Shown in pieces: positions 11,246 to 20,351 of a DNA stretch of 64,000 nt. A program made the translations under genes and the position numbers. A model generated the notes under the pieces. That model searched no databases and was not told the DNA's origin. It was given only the letters and a program-made list of their open reading frames with translations. The DNA is from an uncultured Muribaculaceae bacterium. Lineage in GTDB: Bacteria > Bacteroidota > Bacteroidia > Bacteroidales > Muribaculaceae. The stretch covers positions 60,947-124,946 of the forward strand of contig CALUIB010000008.1 of NCBI GenBank assembly GCA_944320595.1. Reading direction: 5' to 3'. How positions within the stretch are numbered: the stretch's first letter is position 1; the number at the start of each line of letters is the position of its first letter.

Positions 11246-14038
11246 TCAATTATCAATTGTCAATTGCTCATATAGGGCGAATAAGTGGGTCACCACCTGC
11301 TCATCGGTGGCCGTGGAGGGCAGGCCGTAGGCGGCAAGCACTAAGCGGTCAAGCCGACTGTGGGCGGTACGCAGCTCGGCAGGCATCGCTACCGGGTCGT
11401 AGAGGTCGGCAAGCGTGCTGTCGGGGTATAGGTCGCGGGCATCAAGCACCGCACGAGCCGCCTCCTCTATCCGTGCCGACTGTGCATCACCGACCCGCGG
11501 CCACGGGAAGTTGTTATACACCACATCCTTGCTGTAACGATAGTCGCTTTTCAGCCGTCCGCACACAGTGCGCGTCCATGCCATGTGCACACTGCTCGTC
11601 AGCACCCCGAAGTGGTAAAGCGTCGCCCCGGAAATAATATGTACTGAGTCGCTCGACAAGGCATCGGGCGACATGAAACCCACCGGGATATACATGCGCC
11701 TCTCCGATGAAACTCGCGGAATAAGCAGGTAATTCGTTGTGGGCATATTCTCCACATGAAAGTGTGTAGGCCTGTCGGCAAGTTTCACCGTCTGCGGGCT
11801 TTTGCTTGAAAGCCTGAAGTCGCGCACCGCCTCCACCCGCCGCATGCAGTGCGGCATACTGCGCAACTGCGCCGGCGAGCAGTCGCCAAGCCACAGACAA
11901 TAGCGCGGCTTGTTGCCTATAAACTCCTGCGAGCCGTACCAATGGCGGAAATACGGGGCAGCCGCAGGTTCGAGCCTCAGAAACTCCTCCTTCTCTTCGG
12001 CGGTGAACAGATAGTTGCCATCGTCGATGGGTTTGTTGCCTATGCCTATCTCCGGCACGTTGCAAAGCGGGCGAGTGCGGCTTTCCACATACACGTCGCG
12101 CATGGGCAGCAGGTAGCCATTAATGTGCACTGCCTCCACCGGCGGCTCGCCGTCGCCGCCATACAGCCTCTTAGGCTCGCCGCCAATGCCACCGACCGAA
12201 AAGCCCACTATCACGCAGTGCACACGAGCCTTATCGCGAGCCTCGCTGTCCCAGCGGAAGGTGCGGTAGGCAAAATCTATCTGTACTCCGGCTTGCGCAA
12301 GCGGTTTCCACAACAGAGCCACCTGTTCGCCTTGCGTGATGGAATTGCTCGACACAAGGGCCGCCCTGATGCCAGTACCTGCCATGTAGTCGGCGGCCTT
12401 CTTGTACCAGCCGCACACGTAATCGAGGTTGCCCACGCCTTTCCACCCGCCACCAAACACAGCCTTCAAGTCATCCTTTTGCTCCGCGCCCATCACTCGC
12501 GCCCCGGTGAAAGGAGGATTCCCCATAACATAATTCATGAGCTGAGCCTGGCACACCGTGTTCCAGTCCATGCGCAGGGCATTGGCCTCGGTAATGTTGG
12601 GATAAGACTTCAGCGGCAGGTAGTCGAGTTCCTGCCCCACAATCGTCTCGGTTTCCTGTTTCATCTGCACCTCGGCAATCCACAGTGCCGTGCGAGCCAC
12701 CGCCACGGCAAAGTCGTTAAGCTCTATACCGTAGAACTGCCCTATCGAAACCAATATGGGGCTGAACCCGCCACCAAGGGATATTTGCCCGTCGTGACGC
12801 AGCAGCCGCAGGCACTCGTTCTCCAAGCGGCGCAGCGACAAGTAGGTCTCGGTGAGGAAATTGCCGCTGCCACAGGCCGGGTCGAGAAACTGCAGCCCGG
12901 CCAAGTGGCGGCGGAAAGCCTCGATGCGTAGCCGCCGCGTGCGCTCCACCTTCAACTGGCCTATCTCGGCAAGCTCGCGGCGCAAGCTGTCGAGCAGCAT
13001 CGGGTCGATGACCTTGTGTATGTTCTCAATGCTCGTGTAGTGCATCCCTCCGTGGCGGCGCGTGATGGGGTTTAGCGTACTCTCGAATAACGCACCAAAG
13101 ATGGTGGGCGATATGTGGCTCCAGTCGAAGTTGTCACTGGCATCGGCAAGCAGCAGCGACACCACCTCGGCATCGAAGTGCGGAACGGCCACCGACACAC
13201 GGCGGTCAAACAGCCCGCCGTTAACGTATGGGAAGGCCGCAAGGCGCTCGTCCATATATGGGTCGCGGGCTGCTGGCGGCGTGTCGAGCACGTCGAAGAG
13301 GTCGAGCAGCGCACGGCGCAGCTGCGGAGGGTCGTCGGCAAACCTTGCCAAGTAGTCGTGGAACAACCCATGGCGGCCAAAAATGCCTGCATCCTCGGCA
13401 TATAGGCAGAACACGAGCCTCACGCACAGCACGTTCAGGCTGCGCAGCGTGGCTGGGTCGGACGGGTCGCGATACCGCCCGAGCAGGGCAGCATACAGGC
13501 GACCCACAATCTCGCTCGCCTTCAGCGACACCTGCTCCTCAAGAGCCACGTGTGTGTCGGCGGTATCGACAAGGAAACGCAGGCGGTATGCCTCGCCCGG
13601 CAGCCTGCCAAGCAATATCTCGTGAGGCTCGCCACCTGGTTGCTCCATGTCATATATCAAAAACCGCTCGAAGTTGCACGTCACCACCCACCGCGGGCGG
13701 CGCGAATATGGCAGCTCGGCCGAGTACCGCTTTGCCTGCTGGAAAGGGGTGAGCAGCGACCCGTCGCTTTGGCGGATAGGCTTGCGCAAGTCCTTCCCCG
13801 CCCCTTTTTGCTCTATTAGCACCTTGGTAGGCTCAATGTAGCCGTCAATGAAACTCGTGTGGTCGAGGTGAACACGGTCCTCGAAGGTGATTATGCCCGA
13901 CGGCTGCTCCACGCCCAGCACGTCGTGCAGCAATTCCATCCAAAAAGGCTGGCTTTCCCCCTTTTCATACCCACGACCCTGCCACCTCCGCACGAAGTCG
14001 GCTGCCGCCTGCCGCTGCCGTTTTTCGTCTATTGCCAT
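11246..14038 (-). CDS. MmeI-like (type IIL) single-chain restriction-modification enzyme
   Basis: A 930-residue DNA N6-adenine methyltransferase fused to a nuclease domain. The start is the internal ATG at 14036-14038, just before the conserved N-terminal helix; an upstream ATG at 14069-14071 would add 11 residues and run through a hairpin. The N-terminal PD-(D/E)XK motif appears intact: D65 in FIDGYIEP and E76-Q-K78 in VLIEQK. A helical spacer follows, then methyltransferase motif I DPACGSGNFL (about 382) and motif IV NPPF (about 505), then a target-recognition region and a C-terminal helical part. Length and order match the MmeI family, which cuts and modifies with one polypeptide and needs no separate HsdR or HsdS; none is nearby. 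The recognition site cannot be predicted here. A pure orphan methyltransferase is less likely because the nuclease residues remain. Confidence 0.88.
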   Translation of the reverse strand: MAIDEKRQRQAAADFVRRWQGRGYEKGESQPFWMELLHDVLGVEQPSGIITFEDRVHLDHTSFIDGYIEPTKVLIEQKGAGKDLRKPIRQSDGSLLTPFQQAKRYSAELPYSRRPRWVVTCNFERFLIYDMEQPGGEPHEILLGRLPGEAYRLRFLVDTADTHVALEEQVSLKASEIVGRLYAALLGRYRDPSDPATLRSLNVLCVRLVFCLYAEDAGIFGRHGLFHDYLARFADDPPQLRRALLDLFDVLDTPPAARDPYMDERLAAFPYVNGGLFDRRVSVAVPHFDAEVVSLLLADASDNFDWSHISPTIFGALFESTLNPITRRHGGMHYTSIENIHKVIDPMLLDSLRRELAEIGQLKVERTRRLRIEAFRRHLAGLQFLDPACGSGNFLTETYLSLRRLENECLRLLRHDGQISLGGGFSPILVSIGQFYGIELNDFAVAVARTALWIAEVQMKQETETIVGQELDYLPLKSYPNITEANALRMDWNTVCQAQLMNYVMGNPPFTGARVMGAEQKDDLKAVFGGGWKGVGNLDYVCGWYKKAADYMAGTGIRAALVSSNSITQGEQVALLWKPLAQAGVQIDFAYRTFRWDSEARDKARVHCVIVGFSVGGIGGEPKRLYGGDGEPPVEAVHINGYLLPMRDVYVESRTRPLCNVPEIGIGNKPIDDGNYLFTAEEKEEFLRLEPAAAPYFRHWYGSQEFIGNKPRYCLWLGDCSPAQLRSMPHCMRRVEAVRDFRLSSKSPQTVKLADRPTHFHVENMPTTNYLLIPRVSSERRMYIPVGFMSPDALSSDSVHIISGATLYHFGVLTSSVHMAWTRTVCGRLKSDYRYSKDVVYNNFPWPRVGDAQSARIEEAARAVLDARDLYPDSTLADLYDPVAMPAELRTAHSRLDRLVLAAYGLPSTATDEQVVTHLFALYEQLTIDN

Positions 14039-14054
14039 GTCGTTCAGTCTATTA

Positions 14055-14098
14055 ATAATGTATGGATGCACAAGCCAATCGTGCGTCCATACATTATC
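14055..14098. repeat. Hairpin containing the right copy of the bracketing repeat
   Basis: Arms of 16 nt (about 14056-14071 and 14081-14096) pair with a single mismatch around a loop of about 9 nt. The right arm plus loop repeats the sequence at 11221-11241 with a 3-nt insertion; the left arm is an inverted copy. The hairpin overlaps the extreme 5' end of the longest possible reading frame of the MmeI-like gene. Confidence 0.75.
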
Positions 14099-14127
14099 GG
14101 TGTGTCACATTAAGTGCAGCTCGTATA

Positions 14128-15159
14128 TTAGCGCGCCATTACTTTCTGGCCGTTCACTATGTATATGCCATCGGCCACAGGCAGCGTTACTTGCATGGCA
14201 GCCGCATCGTGATAAACCACGCAGCCAACTATATCGCACACCGTCACCTCGGTAGGGCGGTTGCAACTTATGTTTATGCAGCTGTCGCCAGCCGTCACCT
14301 TCACATTGGCATCGGCGGCACGAGGCGCACCGACCGAGCTGCTCTTCTTCTGGTAAACACGCACCCAGTCGAAGTGAGTGGCGTAGGTGTGCGTGACATC
14401 GGCATCGGCAGCCCAAGAGCCGTTGCCCACCGACTGGTTAAGGATAATGTAAAACTCCTTGTCGAAAGGCCACTGCCCCTTGGCAAGGGCATCGGGGTCG
14501 GTCGATTTGGCATAGCTGCCCACCTGCTTGCCATCGACATACCAGCGCATCGAGGTTTCATCCCATTCAAACCCGTAAACGTGAGGCTGGCTCATGTCAA
14601 CCGTCACCGAGAATGACGACCGCGGGTTGCCAGTGTTGCCAAGGTTGTAAGTCCAGTTGCTATGCACGGTGTGGAACGATGTGTTTTGAGCATCAATCTG
14701 CTCCCATATATCTATCTCGCCGCAAGTGGGCCACCCGTCGCTCTGGTCGGCAGGCATGAGCCAAAATGCGGGGAAATTGCCACTATGGGGATTGGTGAGA
14801 ATACGTGCCTCGATTCGGCCATACTTGAAATCGAATTTTCCTTGCGACTGAATGCCGCCGGTAATCATGGGTACCGGGTCGGCCTGCTGGTCGGGATTTG
14901 GAATGGCGCGAGCCACAAGCTGGCCATCCTCGATGTAGATAACCTCCTCGCTGTCCGACAGCCATCGGTTCCACGTAGAGCTTTGGCGCGGGCAACGAAT
15001 CCATTTGTCGGCCGACGGCTGCGAGCCGTCGGGGCCATCGAATTCGTCACTGAACACAAGCACATACTCGTCGGCATCTGCGCCGGTGTCGGTCGCCGCT
15101 GCCGGCACTGTAGCAAGCATCACTGCGGCAACTGAAAAAATAATTTTCGCTAAATTCAT
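14128..15159 (-). CDS. Secreted glycoside hydrolase family 16 beta-glucanase
   Basis: A 343-residue exported enzyme expected to cleave beta-1,3 or mixed-linkage glucans such as laminarin. The signal peptide is at residues 1-22 (MNLAKIIFSVAAVMLATVPA). The GH16 catalytic motif EIDIWE places the nucleophile at E148, the assisting D150 and the acid/base E153. Sugar-binding tryptophans lie before it and a jelly-roll strand pattern after it (HVYGFEWDETSMRWYVDG). The last 60 residues form a small beta module ending GIYIVNGQKVMAR, like the sorting or anchoring tails of Bacteroidales exported proteins. No SusC/SusD pair is adjacent, so it is not in an obvious polysaccharide locus. The exact substrate is uncertain. 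Confidence 0.93.
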   Translation of the reverse strand: MNLAKIIFSVAAVMLATVPAAATDTGADADEYVLVFSDEFDGPDGSQPSADKWIRCPRQSSTWNRWLSDSEEVIYIEDGQLVARAIPNPDQQADPVPMITGGIQSQGKFDFKYGRIEARILTNPHSGNFPAFWLMPADQSDGWPTCGEIDIWEQIDAQNTSFHTVHSNWTYNLGNTGNPRSSFSVTVDMSQPHVYGFEWDETSMRWYVDGKQVGSYAKSTDPDALAKGQWPFDKEFYIILNQSVGNGSWAADADVTHTYATHFDWVRVYQKKSSSVGAPRAADANVKVTAGDSCINISCNRPTEVTVCDIVGCVVYHDAAAMQVTLPVADGIYIVNGQKVMAR

Positions 15160-15184
15160 GAGTTAATATAGTTTATGTTTAGCC

Positions 15185-15216
15185 CAAAGCTACGAAAAAT
15201 TCCCCACCCTTGCAAA
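15185..15216 (-). promoter_or_regulatory. GH16 gene promoter
   Basis: On the minus strand TTTG (15213-15216), 20 nt, then TAGCTTTG (15185-15192) is a full match to the Bacteroidetes consensus, 25 bp before the GH16 start. Confidence 0.75.
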
Positions 15217-15367
15217 TATGCAAAGGGGGTGTGATACCAGCTGCGGAAAAAGATGCAACTGAGCCGGGAGGTGAATTTGGCCGAATACTTGCAGCACTTG
15301 TAGCAGCCCGTAAGGCTTTTTTATGTAACTTTGCACCCGAATCAATAAAAACAATACATATATACAC

Positions 15368-16570
15368 ATGAATCCAATAAAATTCTTAAGCTTGGCAGCT
15401 GCCTTGTGTATAGCCGGGCAAGTCATGGCCGATGACGAGGGCGTGGTGATACCCGACAGCACCGGCTTTAAATTCACCGACAAGGTGATAGTGAAAACAT
15501 CTCCCGTGCAAGACCAAAACCAATCGGGCACATGCTGGTGTTTCTCGGCCGACACTTTCCTCGAAAGCGAAATCCTTAATTCTCAAGGGCGCGAAGTTGA
15601 CCTGTCGGAAATGTACACCGTGAGAATGTGCTACGAAGAAAAGGCATTGCGTTTCGTCCGTATGTACGGGCAAGTAAACTTCTCGGAAGGTGGCGGCCTG
15701 CTCGACGTGCCATACATCATGCGCAAATACGGGGCAATGCCCGAGGAGGCATATCCCGGACTTAATTACGGCGAAGACTCGCACGACCATTCCGAACTGG
15801 TTTCGGCACTGACCGCTTACCTTAAAGGTGTGTGCCGCGGCAAAAAGCTGTCGAAGGCATGGTTCGACGGCGTAAAGGGAATTCTCGACGCATACTTTGG
15901 AGAAGTGCCAGAAACTTTCACTTACAATGGCAAGACTTATACTCCACAGTCATACGCCGAGTCGCTCAACCTCGACCTCGACAATTACATGGCCTTGACT
16001 TCGTTCAGCCATCACCCGTTTTACCAACCTTTCGTGCTTGAAGTACCAGACAACTGGCTCTTTGGCATGTATATGAACGTAAAACTTGATGAATTGAAGT
16101 CTATCATCGACAACTCCATCAACAACGGACACGCAGTGCTGTGGGCTGCCGACGTGAGCGAAGACGGTTTCAACTTCCGCCGCGGATATGCCTTAATGCC
16201 AAAGGAAAAAACCGAGGCCGACATGACCGACGAGGAACGTGACGAATGGCGACAACTGAGCGACCGCAAGCGCAAAGAAATAGCTAAAGACATCAAAGGC
16301 CCGGTAGAGGAAATAGAAGTGACGCAGGAAGTGCGCCAAGAGATGTATGACCGCCAGCTCACCACCGACGACCACGGAATGGTGATAGTGGGCATAGCCA
16401 CCGACCAAGAAGGGAACCGCTACTATAAAGTGCAAAATTCATGGAACACCAACCAGCTTTACGGCGGTTTCTTCTACGTTTCCGAGCCGTATATGCTCGC
16501 CAAGACCATGAGCATCATGGTTAACAAGTCGGCAATCCCCGCCGCAGTGAAATCGAAAATCGGAATTTGA
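15368..16570 (+). CDS. C1 family cysteine aminopeptidase (bleomycin hydrolase/PepC-like), exported
   Basis: A 400-residue papain-fold peptidase of the bleomycin hydrolase/aminopeptidase C group. The oxyanion Gln and catalytic Cys lie in QDQNQSGTCWCF (Q50, C56), the catalytic His in DDHGMVIVG and the Asn in VQNSWN. A signal peptide (MNPIKFLSLAAALCIAGQVMA) suggests a periplasmic or envelope location, unlike the cytosolic PepC of Firmicutes. A -7 match TAACTTTG (15326-15333) lies upstream. The gene is single, between GH16 (divergent) and the Rpn-like gene (convergent), with a shared terminator after it. Confidence 0.92.
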   Translation: MNPIKFLSLAAALCIAGQVMADDEGVVIPDSTGFKFTDKVIVKTSPVQDQNQSGTCWCFSADTFLESEILNSQGREVDLSEMYTVRMCYEEKALRFVRMYGQVNFSEGGGLLDVPYIMRKYGAMPEEAYPGLNYGEDSHDHSELVSALTAYLKGVCRGKKLSKAWFDGVKGILDAYFGEVPETFTYNGKTYTPQSYAESLNLDLDNYMALTSFSHHPFYQPFVLEVPDNWLFGMYMNVKLDELKSIIDNSINNGHAVLWAADVSEDGFNFRRGYALMPKEKTEADMTDEERDEWRQLSDRKRKEIAKDIKGPVEEIEVTQEVRQEMYDRQLTTDDHGMVIVGIATDQEGNRYYKVQNSWNTNQLYGGFFYVSEPYMLAKTMSIMVNKSAIPAAVKSKIGI

Positions 16571-16587
16571 TTCCTAATATAAAAAAA

Positions 16588-16638
16588 CGAGGAGCCACGA
16601 GCGTTTTATTCCCATGCTCGTGGCCCCTTGTTTTTTTT
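16588..16638. terminator. Terminator after the peptidase gene, possibly bidirectional
   Basis: A stem of about 13 bp with one wobble (16589-16602 with 16615-16629) is followed by eight T's on the plus strand (16631-16638). A matching A-run before it would serve the convergent Rpn-like gene. Confidence 0.8.
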
Positions 16639-16661
16639 GCCCTGCGCATTTATGGCACATT

Positions 16662-17528
16662 TCACAATTTTGCGATTTCATCGGGCGAAAGACCCGAACA
16701 CTCTGTTATTGCATCAATCGACATACCCAAGCTTTTCATTTTTCTTGCCAGCTCCATTGTAGCCTCGGCACGTCCTTCGGCTCGCCCTTCAGCTTTGCCC
16801 TCGGCATGGCCTTCAATCCAACCAGTCTGTATCACACTTTTTTGATACCTCAACGACTCCATATCGTGGTCGTATGCTTGTTTTTCGGCCACCGACATCG
16901 CATCCACACGTAGCCTTTCCCGAGCTTCAGGCAGACCTTTGGCTGTTGCGTCATCATCGATTTCACCCGTTTTCAAGAACTTAATCCATTCATCAAGCGG
17001 AGTTTTCGCCACTTTGTTGAAACCATTCACTTTCAGCACATAATATTCCGGGAAAATATCTCCCGCATATTTTCCCTTGAAAACCTCTTGTTGCCGCAGA
17101 GACAAACGTAGAATGTCGTCGCTGTTGTGTATGCCCCTGAATTCCGTCTTGCCATGATACACATAGTCGCGACCCTGACCAAGCTCAAAATACACAATAT
17201 TGATTGAATACACCTTACGCACCTTGTCGTAGGAATCACCTATGTTAATGTATTCCGATACCGTTTTCGACACACCGTATAGCATACGGTGAAAATAATC
17301 AAGTTCACGATTGTTTTGGACTTCAATTATAATAAACCGTCCTTTTGAGTCTTCGGCCAAGATGTCGGCTCGGTTGAATTTGTCCGTCGCATCTTTTTGG
17401 TTGGACTCGCTTCCAAGGAAACGGCATATATGTATGCCCTCCCTCAACAATGTGGAGAGGAACCCCTCAAGCACCACATAGTTGCTCTTGTTGCGCAAGA
17501 GCCGTTTCATTGCCCAGTCAAACCGCAT
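16662..17528 (-). CDS. Rpn family recombination-promoting nuclease/putative transposase
   Basis: A 288-residue PD-(D/E)XK nuclease-fold protein. D55 (RADIL) and E69-V-Q71 (IIIEVQ) form the family's catalytic core. The middle matches the pattern seen in Rpn/YhgA-like proteins. The C-terminus has tandem charged repeats (AEGKAEGRAEGRAEA, about 236-250) encoded by near-identical 12-bp DNA units, then a short helical tail. Rpn proteins promote RecA-independent recombination, and some are now seen as defence or toxin-like nucleases; the role here is unknown. It is monocistronic with its own promoter-like sequence at 17616-17646. Full length with no frameshift, so probably functional. Confidence 0.88.
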   Translation of the reverse strand: MRFDWAMKRLLRNKSNYVVLEGFLSTLLREGIHICRFLGSESNQKDATDKFNRADILAEDSKGRFIIIEVQNNRELDYFHRMLYGVSKTVSEYINIGDSYDKVRKVYSINIVYFELGQGRDYVYHGKTEFRGIHNSDDILRLSLRQQEVFKGKYAGDIFPEYYVLKVNGFNKVAKTPLDEWIKFLKTGEIDDDATAKGLPEARERLRVDAMSVAEKQAYDHDMESLRYQKSVIQTGWIEGHAEGKAEGRAEGRAEATMELARKMKSLGMSIDAITECSGLSPDEIAKL

Positions 17529-17615
17529 TAAATTTTCATGATTTCATTTCTCCTGTTGGTTAATTGATGCCTATATCCACAACAAGGCGAAAGTATCGCC
17601 TCACCACGTCACAGG

Positions 17616-17646
17616 CAAATATAGCGAAAGTCGAGCGTAATGCGAA
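17616..17646 (-). promoter_or_regulatory. Probable promoter of the Rpn-like gene
   Basis: TATATTTG on the minus strand (17616-17623) is preceded after 19 nt by a TTCG element (17643-17646). A 12-bp perfect inverted repeat (17639-17650 with 17663-17674) overlaps the upstream part and could be a regulatory or terminator hairpin. Confidence 0.5.
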
Positions 17647-17674
17647 AAAAACAGCTCGCTGATTTTTTCGCATT

Positions 17675-18127
17675 GCCGAGACACAGCCTGTATTATCAAA
17701 ATTAAAATATAGGGTTTCGGAAAAATCACATACTTTTGTAAGCAGATTGAAATTGTTGTTGCTGCTGGAGAATGATACTCCTGAACAGATTGATATGTTC
17801 TACCGTTTCAACAAAGTGGGACTTGTGGCAATGATGCAGGAAATGCAACAAAAATAACACGTATGGCTTGCAACTCTTAATATTTGTATGCACGCAAATA
17901 ACTGATGTATGTGAAGTGCGTTCTCGCAAGATGTTTGGAGATTATACGTGAATGAAAAACCTGCTATCACGGCTTGCGATGGAATTTGCTACGTAAAAAA
18001 CATCCTTCCATACTATCTTTGATGGAGAATGCCGAGCGCGGAAATCCTCACGAAGGTGCGAGAGAACATTAAAGGCAAAAGACAAGAATAGAAATGACAC
18101 AGAACGCATCATCTTGTTAATTGAATG
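17675..18127. other. Non-coding stretch with possible gene relics
   Basis: Nearly 600 bp between the Rpn-like gene and serA hold no intact gene. A plus-strand frame ending at about 17857 reads as a short C-terminal piece (LLLLLENDTPEQIDMFYRF, later VAMMQEMQQK and stop) with protein-like character but no start. A second short frame near 18000-18090 looks similar. Both may be remnants of lost genes; neither could be assigned to a family. Confidence 0.4.
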
Positions 18128-18162
18128 TAAAAAAAGCGCATGGGAGCAAACGCCCCATGCGC
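18128..18162 (-). terminator. serA terminator
   Basis: On the minus strand a 9-bp stem (18154-18162 with 18136-18144) is followed by a run of T's (18128-18135), 25 bp past the serA stop. Confidence 0.85.
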
Positions 18163-18186
18163 AAATATATTTGGACAAATAAACTA

Positions 18187-19104
18187 TTACTTGTTCACTT
18201 GGAACTTGTTCCAGCCATCCTTCAGGTATGCCACCACCTGTTCGGCGGCAGCAATGCCTGCCTTGATGTTGGCTTCCGACGTTTGGGCTCCCATTTTCTT
18301 GGGAGTGAAGAACACACGGTCGCCAAACTTCTCCTTCATCGCATCGGCTGCATCGGGTTTCACATCGGCTATGTAGCGCAAGTCATCACGCTCGGCAAGT
18401 GCCTCCATCAGGCTTTCTTCATCTATCACTTCCTTGCGGGCGGTATTAACGAGAATGCCTTTCTTGGGCATAAGCTCTACCAGCTGCTTAACCACCGACT
18501 TGCGAGTTGCGTCATTGGCAGGAATATGCAACGACACCACATCGCTCTTGCTGTAAAGCTCTTCCACGCTACCAACAGGCGTAACGCCGTCGGCCTCGAT
18601 GGCCTCGTTGCTGACAAACGGGTCAAGAGCCAGCACATTCATGCCAAATCCCTTGGCAATGCGAGCCACATTGCGACCCACCTGCCCGTATGCATGAATA
18701 CCTATAGTCTTGTCTTTCAACTCCGTGCCCGAGGTTCCATTGTAGAAATTGCGGCACATCATCACCAGCAGGCCAAACACCAATTCGGCCACGGCATTGG
18801 AATTCTGTCCCGGAGTATTCATCACACAGATGCCCTTGGCCGTAGCCTCGGCAAGGTCGATGTTGTCGTATCCAGCACCGGCACGAACCACCACCTTCAA
18901 TGCAGGTGCGCAATCAAGCACCTCCTTGTCAACCTTGTCGCTGCGGACAATCAATCCTTCAACGTCGGCGACAGCCTTCTTCAGGTCTTCCTTGGTACCC
19001 TTTTCAAGCAGCACCAATTCATGCCCACCGGCTTCCACCACTTCCTTGATGCCTTTAACGGCTATCGGCGCAAAAGGCTTTTCAGTTGCTACTAATATTT
19101 TCAT
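18187..19104 (-). CDS. serA: D-3-phosphoglycerate dehydrogenase (short form)
   Basis: An NAD-dependent 2-hydroxyacid dehydrogenase of 305 residues that oxidises 3-phosphoglycerate to 3-phosphohydroxypyruvate, the first step of serine synthesis. The start is the ATG at 19102-19104 (MKILVATEKPF); the longer frame adds 12 residues that do not fit. The NAD motif is the diverged GIHAYGQVGRNVA, followed by the catalytic Arg-Glu-His region of the family (VNTARKEVIDEESL and later segments). There is no C-terminal ACT domain, so serine feedback through ACT is not expected. It lies 19 bp downstream of serC, which supports the serine assignment over other 2-hydroxyacid substrates. Confidence 0.93.
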   Translation of the reverse strand: MKILVATEKPFAPIAVKGIKEVVEAGGHELVLLEKGTKEDLKKAVADVEGLIVRSDKVDKEVLDCAPALKVVVRAGAGYDNIDLAEATAKGICVMNTPGQNSNAVAELVFGLLVMMCRNFYNGTSGTELKDKTIGIHAYGQVGRNVARIAKGFGMNVLALDPFVSNEAIEADGVTPVGSVEELYSKSDVVSLHIPANDATRKSVVKQLVELMPKKGILVNTARKEVIDEESLMEALAERDDLRYIADVKPDAADAMKEKFGDRVFFTPKKMGAQTSEANIKAGIAAAEQVVAYLKDGWNKFQVNK

Positions 19105-19123
19105 ACTGTCAAAGTGTGTTGTA

Positions 19124-20191
19124 TCAGTGATTGCTTTCAAATTCCTTCATTGCATCTATCAGCACTTGCACACTCGACATAGGCATGGCATTGTAGAGCG
19201 ATGCGCGGAAACCGCCCACGCTGCGATGCCCCTTGATGCCGACAATCCCCTTGGTCGATGCAAAGTCGATGAAATCCTTTTCAAGCTCCTTGTATTCGGG
19301 TTTCATGACAAAGCATACGTTCATTATCGAGCGGTCTTCGGCAACAGCCGTGCCGACAAACATCTTGCTGCCATCGATTGCATCATACAGGGCAGCAGCC
19401 TTTGCCAAGTCGAGTTCTTCGAGTTTCTTCACTCCGCCCATTTCCTTATACCACTTCAAGGTCTGAAGTGCGGTGTAGATGGGCAGCACTGGCGGCGTAT
19501 TGAACATCGACCCCTTGGAAATGTGTGTACGGTAGTCAAGCATGGTTGGTATGGCACGGTCAACATGCCCCATTGCCGATTCCTTGGCTATCACCAATGT
19601 AACACCGGCAGGTGCAAGGTTCTTTTGCGCACCGGCATATATTACATCATATTTTGAAACATCTACCGGGCGAGAGAAAATGTCGCTCGACATATCGGCC
19701 ACCATCGGAACAGGAGAATCGAGTTCCCGGCGAAGCTCCGTGCCGTAAATCGTGTTGTTGGTGGTAATGTGGAAATAGTCGGCATCGGCAGGTATTGTAT
19801 AGTCCTTGGGTATGAACGTATAGTTGGCATCCTTCGACGAAGCCACTACGTCAACCTCGCCAAACAGGCGCGCTTCCTTTATCGCCTTGTTGGCCCATGT
19901 GCCTGTGTCCAAATATGCAGCCTTTGTTTTAAGCAAGTTATATGGAACCATGCAGAACTGGAGACTTGCGCCGCCCCCAAGGAACAGCACGTGATACCCT
20001 TCGGGCACTTCCAACAATTCCTTCACCATATTGGCAGCTTCCTCTATGACAGCCGAAAACTCCTTGCTCCTGTGCGAGATTTCCAATATCGACAACCCCG
20101 TTCCGGCAAAATCCTTGATTGCCTCGGCTGTGTTGTTGATGGCATATTCGCTCAAGATCGACGGCCCTGCATAAAAATTATGTTTCTTCAT
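19124..20191 (-). CDS. serC: Phosphoserine aminotransferase
   Basis: A PLP-dependent class V aminotransferase that makes phosphoserine from phosphohydroxypyruvate and glutamate; some also serve pyridoxal synthesis. The protein of 355 residues starts [13 protein letters not shown], the characteristic SerC opening. An ATG two codons upstream is possible. The PLP lysine lies in [13 protein letters not shown], and the C-terminus has [16 protein letters not shown]. It forms a two-gene operon with serA downstream. The promoter is probably at 20222-20256. Confidence 0.96.
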   Translation of the reverse strand: MKKHNFYAGPSILSEYAINNTAEAIKDFAGTGLSILEISHRSKEFSAVIEEAANMVKELLEVPEGYHVLFLGGGASLQFCMVPYNLLKTKAAYLDTGTWANKAIKEARLFGEVDVVASSKDANYTFIPKDYTIPADADYFHITTNNTIYGTELRRELDSPVPMVADMSSDIFSRPVDVSKYDVIYAGAQKNLAPAGVTLVIAKESAMGHVDRAIPTMLDYRTHISKGSMFNTPPVLPIYTALQTLKWYKEMGGVKKLEELDLAKAAALYDAIDGSKMFVGTAVAEDRSIMNVCFVMKPEYKELEKDFIDFASTKGIVGIKGHRSVGGFRASLYNAMPMSSVQVLIDAMKEFESNH

Positions 20192-20221
20192 AATCAATGA
20201 CTGTTAGTTTATATAGATATG

Positions 20222-20256
20222 CAAATTTAATAGTTTGCAATTGCATTTACAACAAA
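20222..20256 (-). promoter_or_regulatory. serC-serA promoter
   Basis: TAAATTTG on the minus strand (20222-20229) is a strong -7 match 31 bp before serC. A TTG/TTTG -33 element lies at about 20250-20256, with spacing of 20-23 nt depending on the box chosen. Confidence 0.55.
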
Positions 20257-20289
20257 GTATCTACATTTATGACTCTCGAAAAATGTTAA

Positions 20290-20329
20290 AGCGGTGGAAA
20301 TGCGCGTTTACAGTCACATTTCCACCGCT
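20290..20329 (-). terminator. Terminator of the MFS gene
   Basis: A perfect 13-bp stem (20290-20302 with 20317-20329) and 14-nt loop, 22 bp past the MFS stop. On the minus strand it is followed by TTAACATTTTT. Confidence 0.8.
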
Positions 20330-20351
20330 CCACTTATGCAGATTGTCTCTG

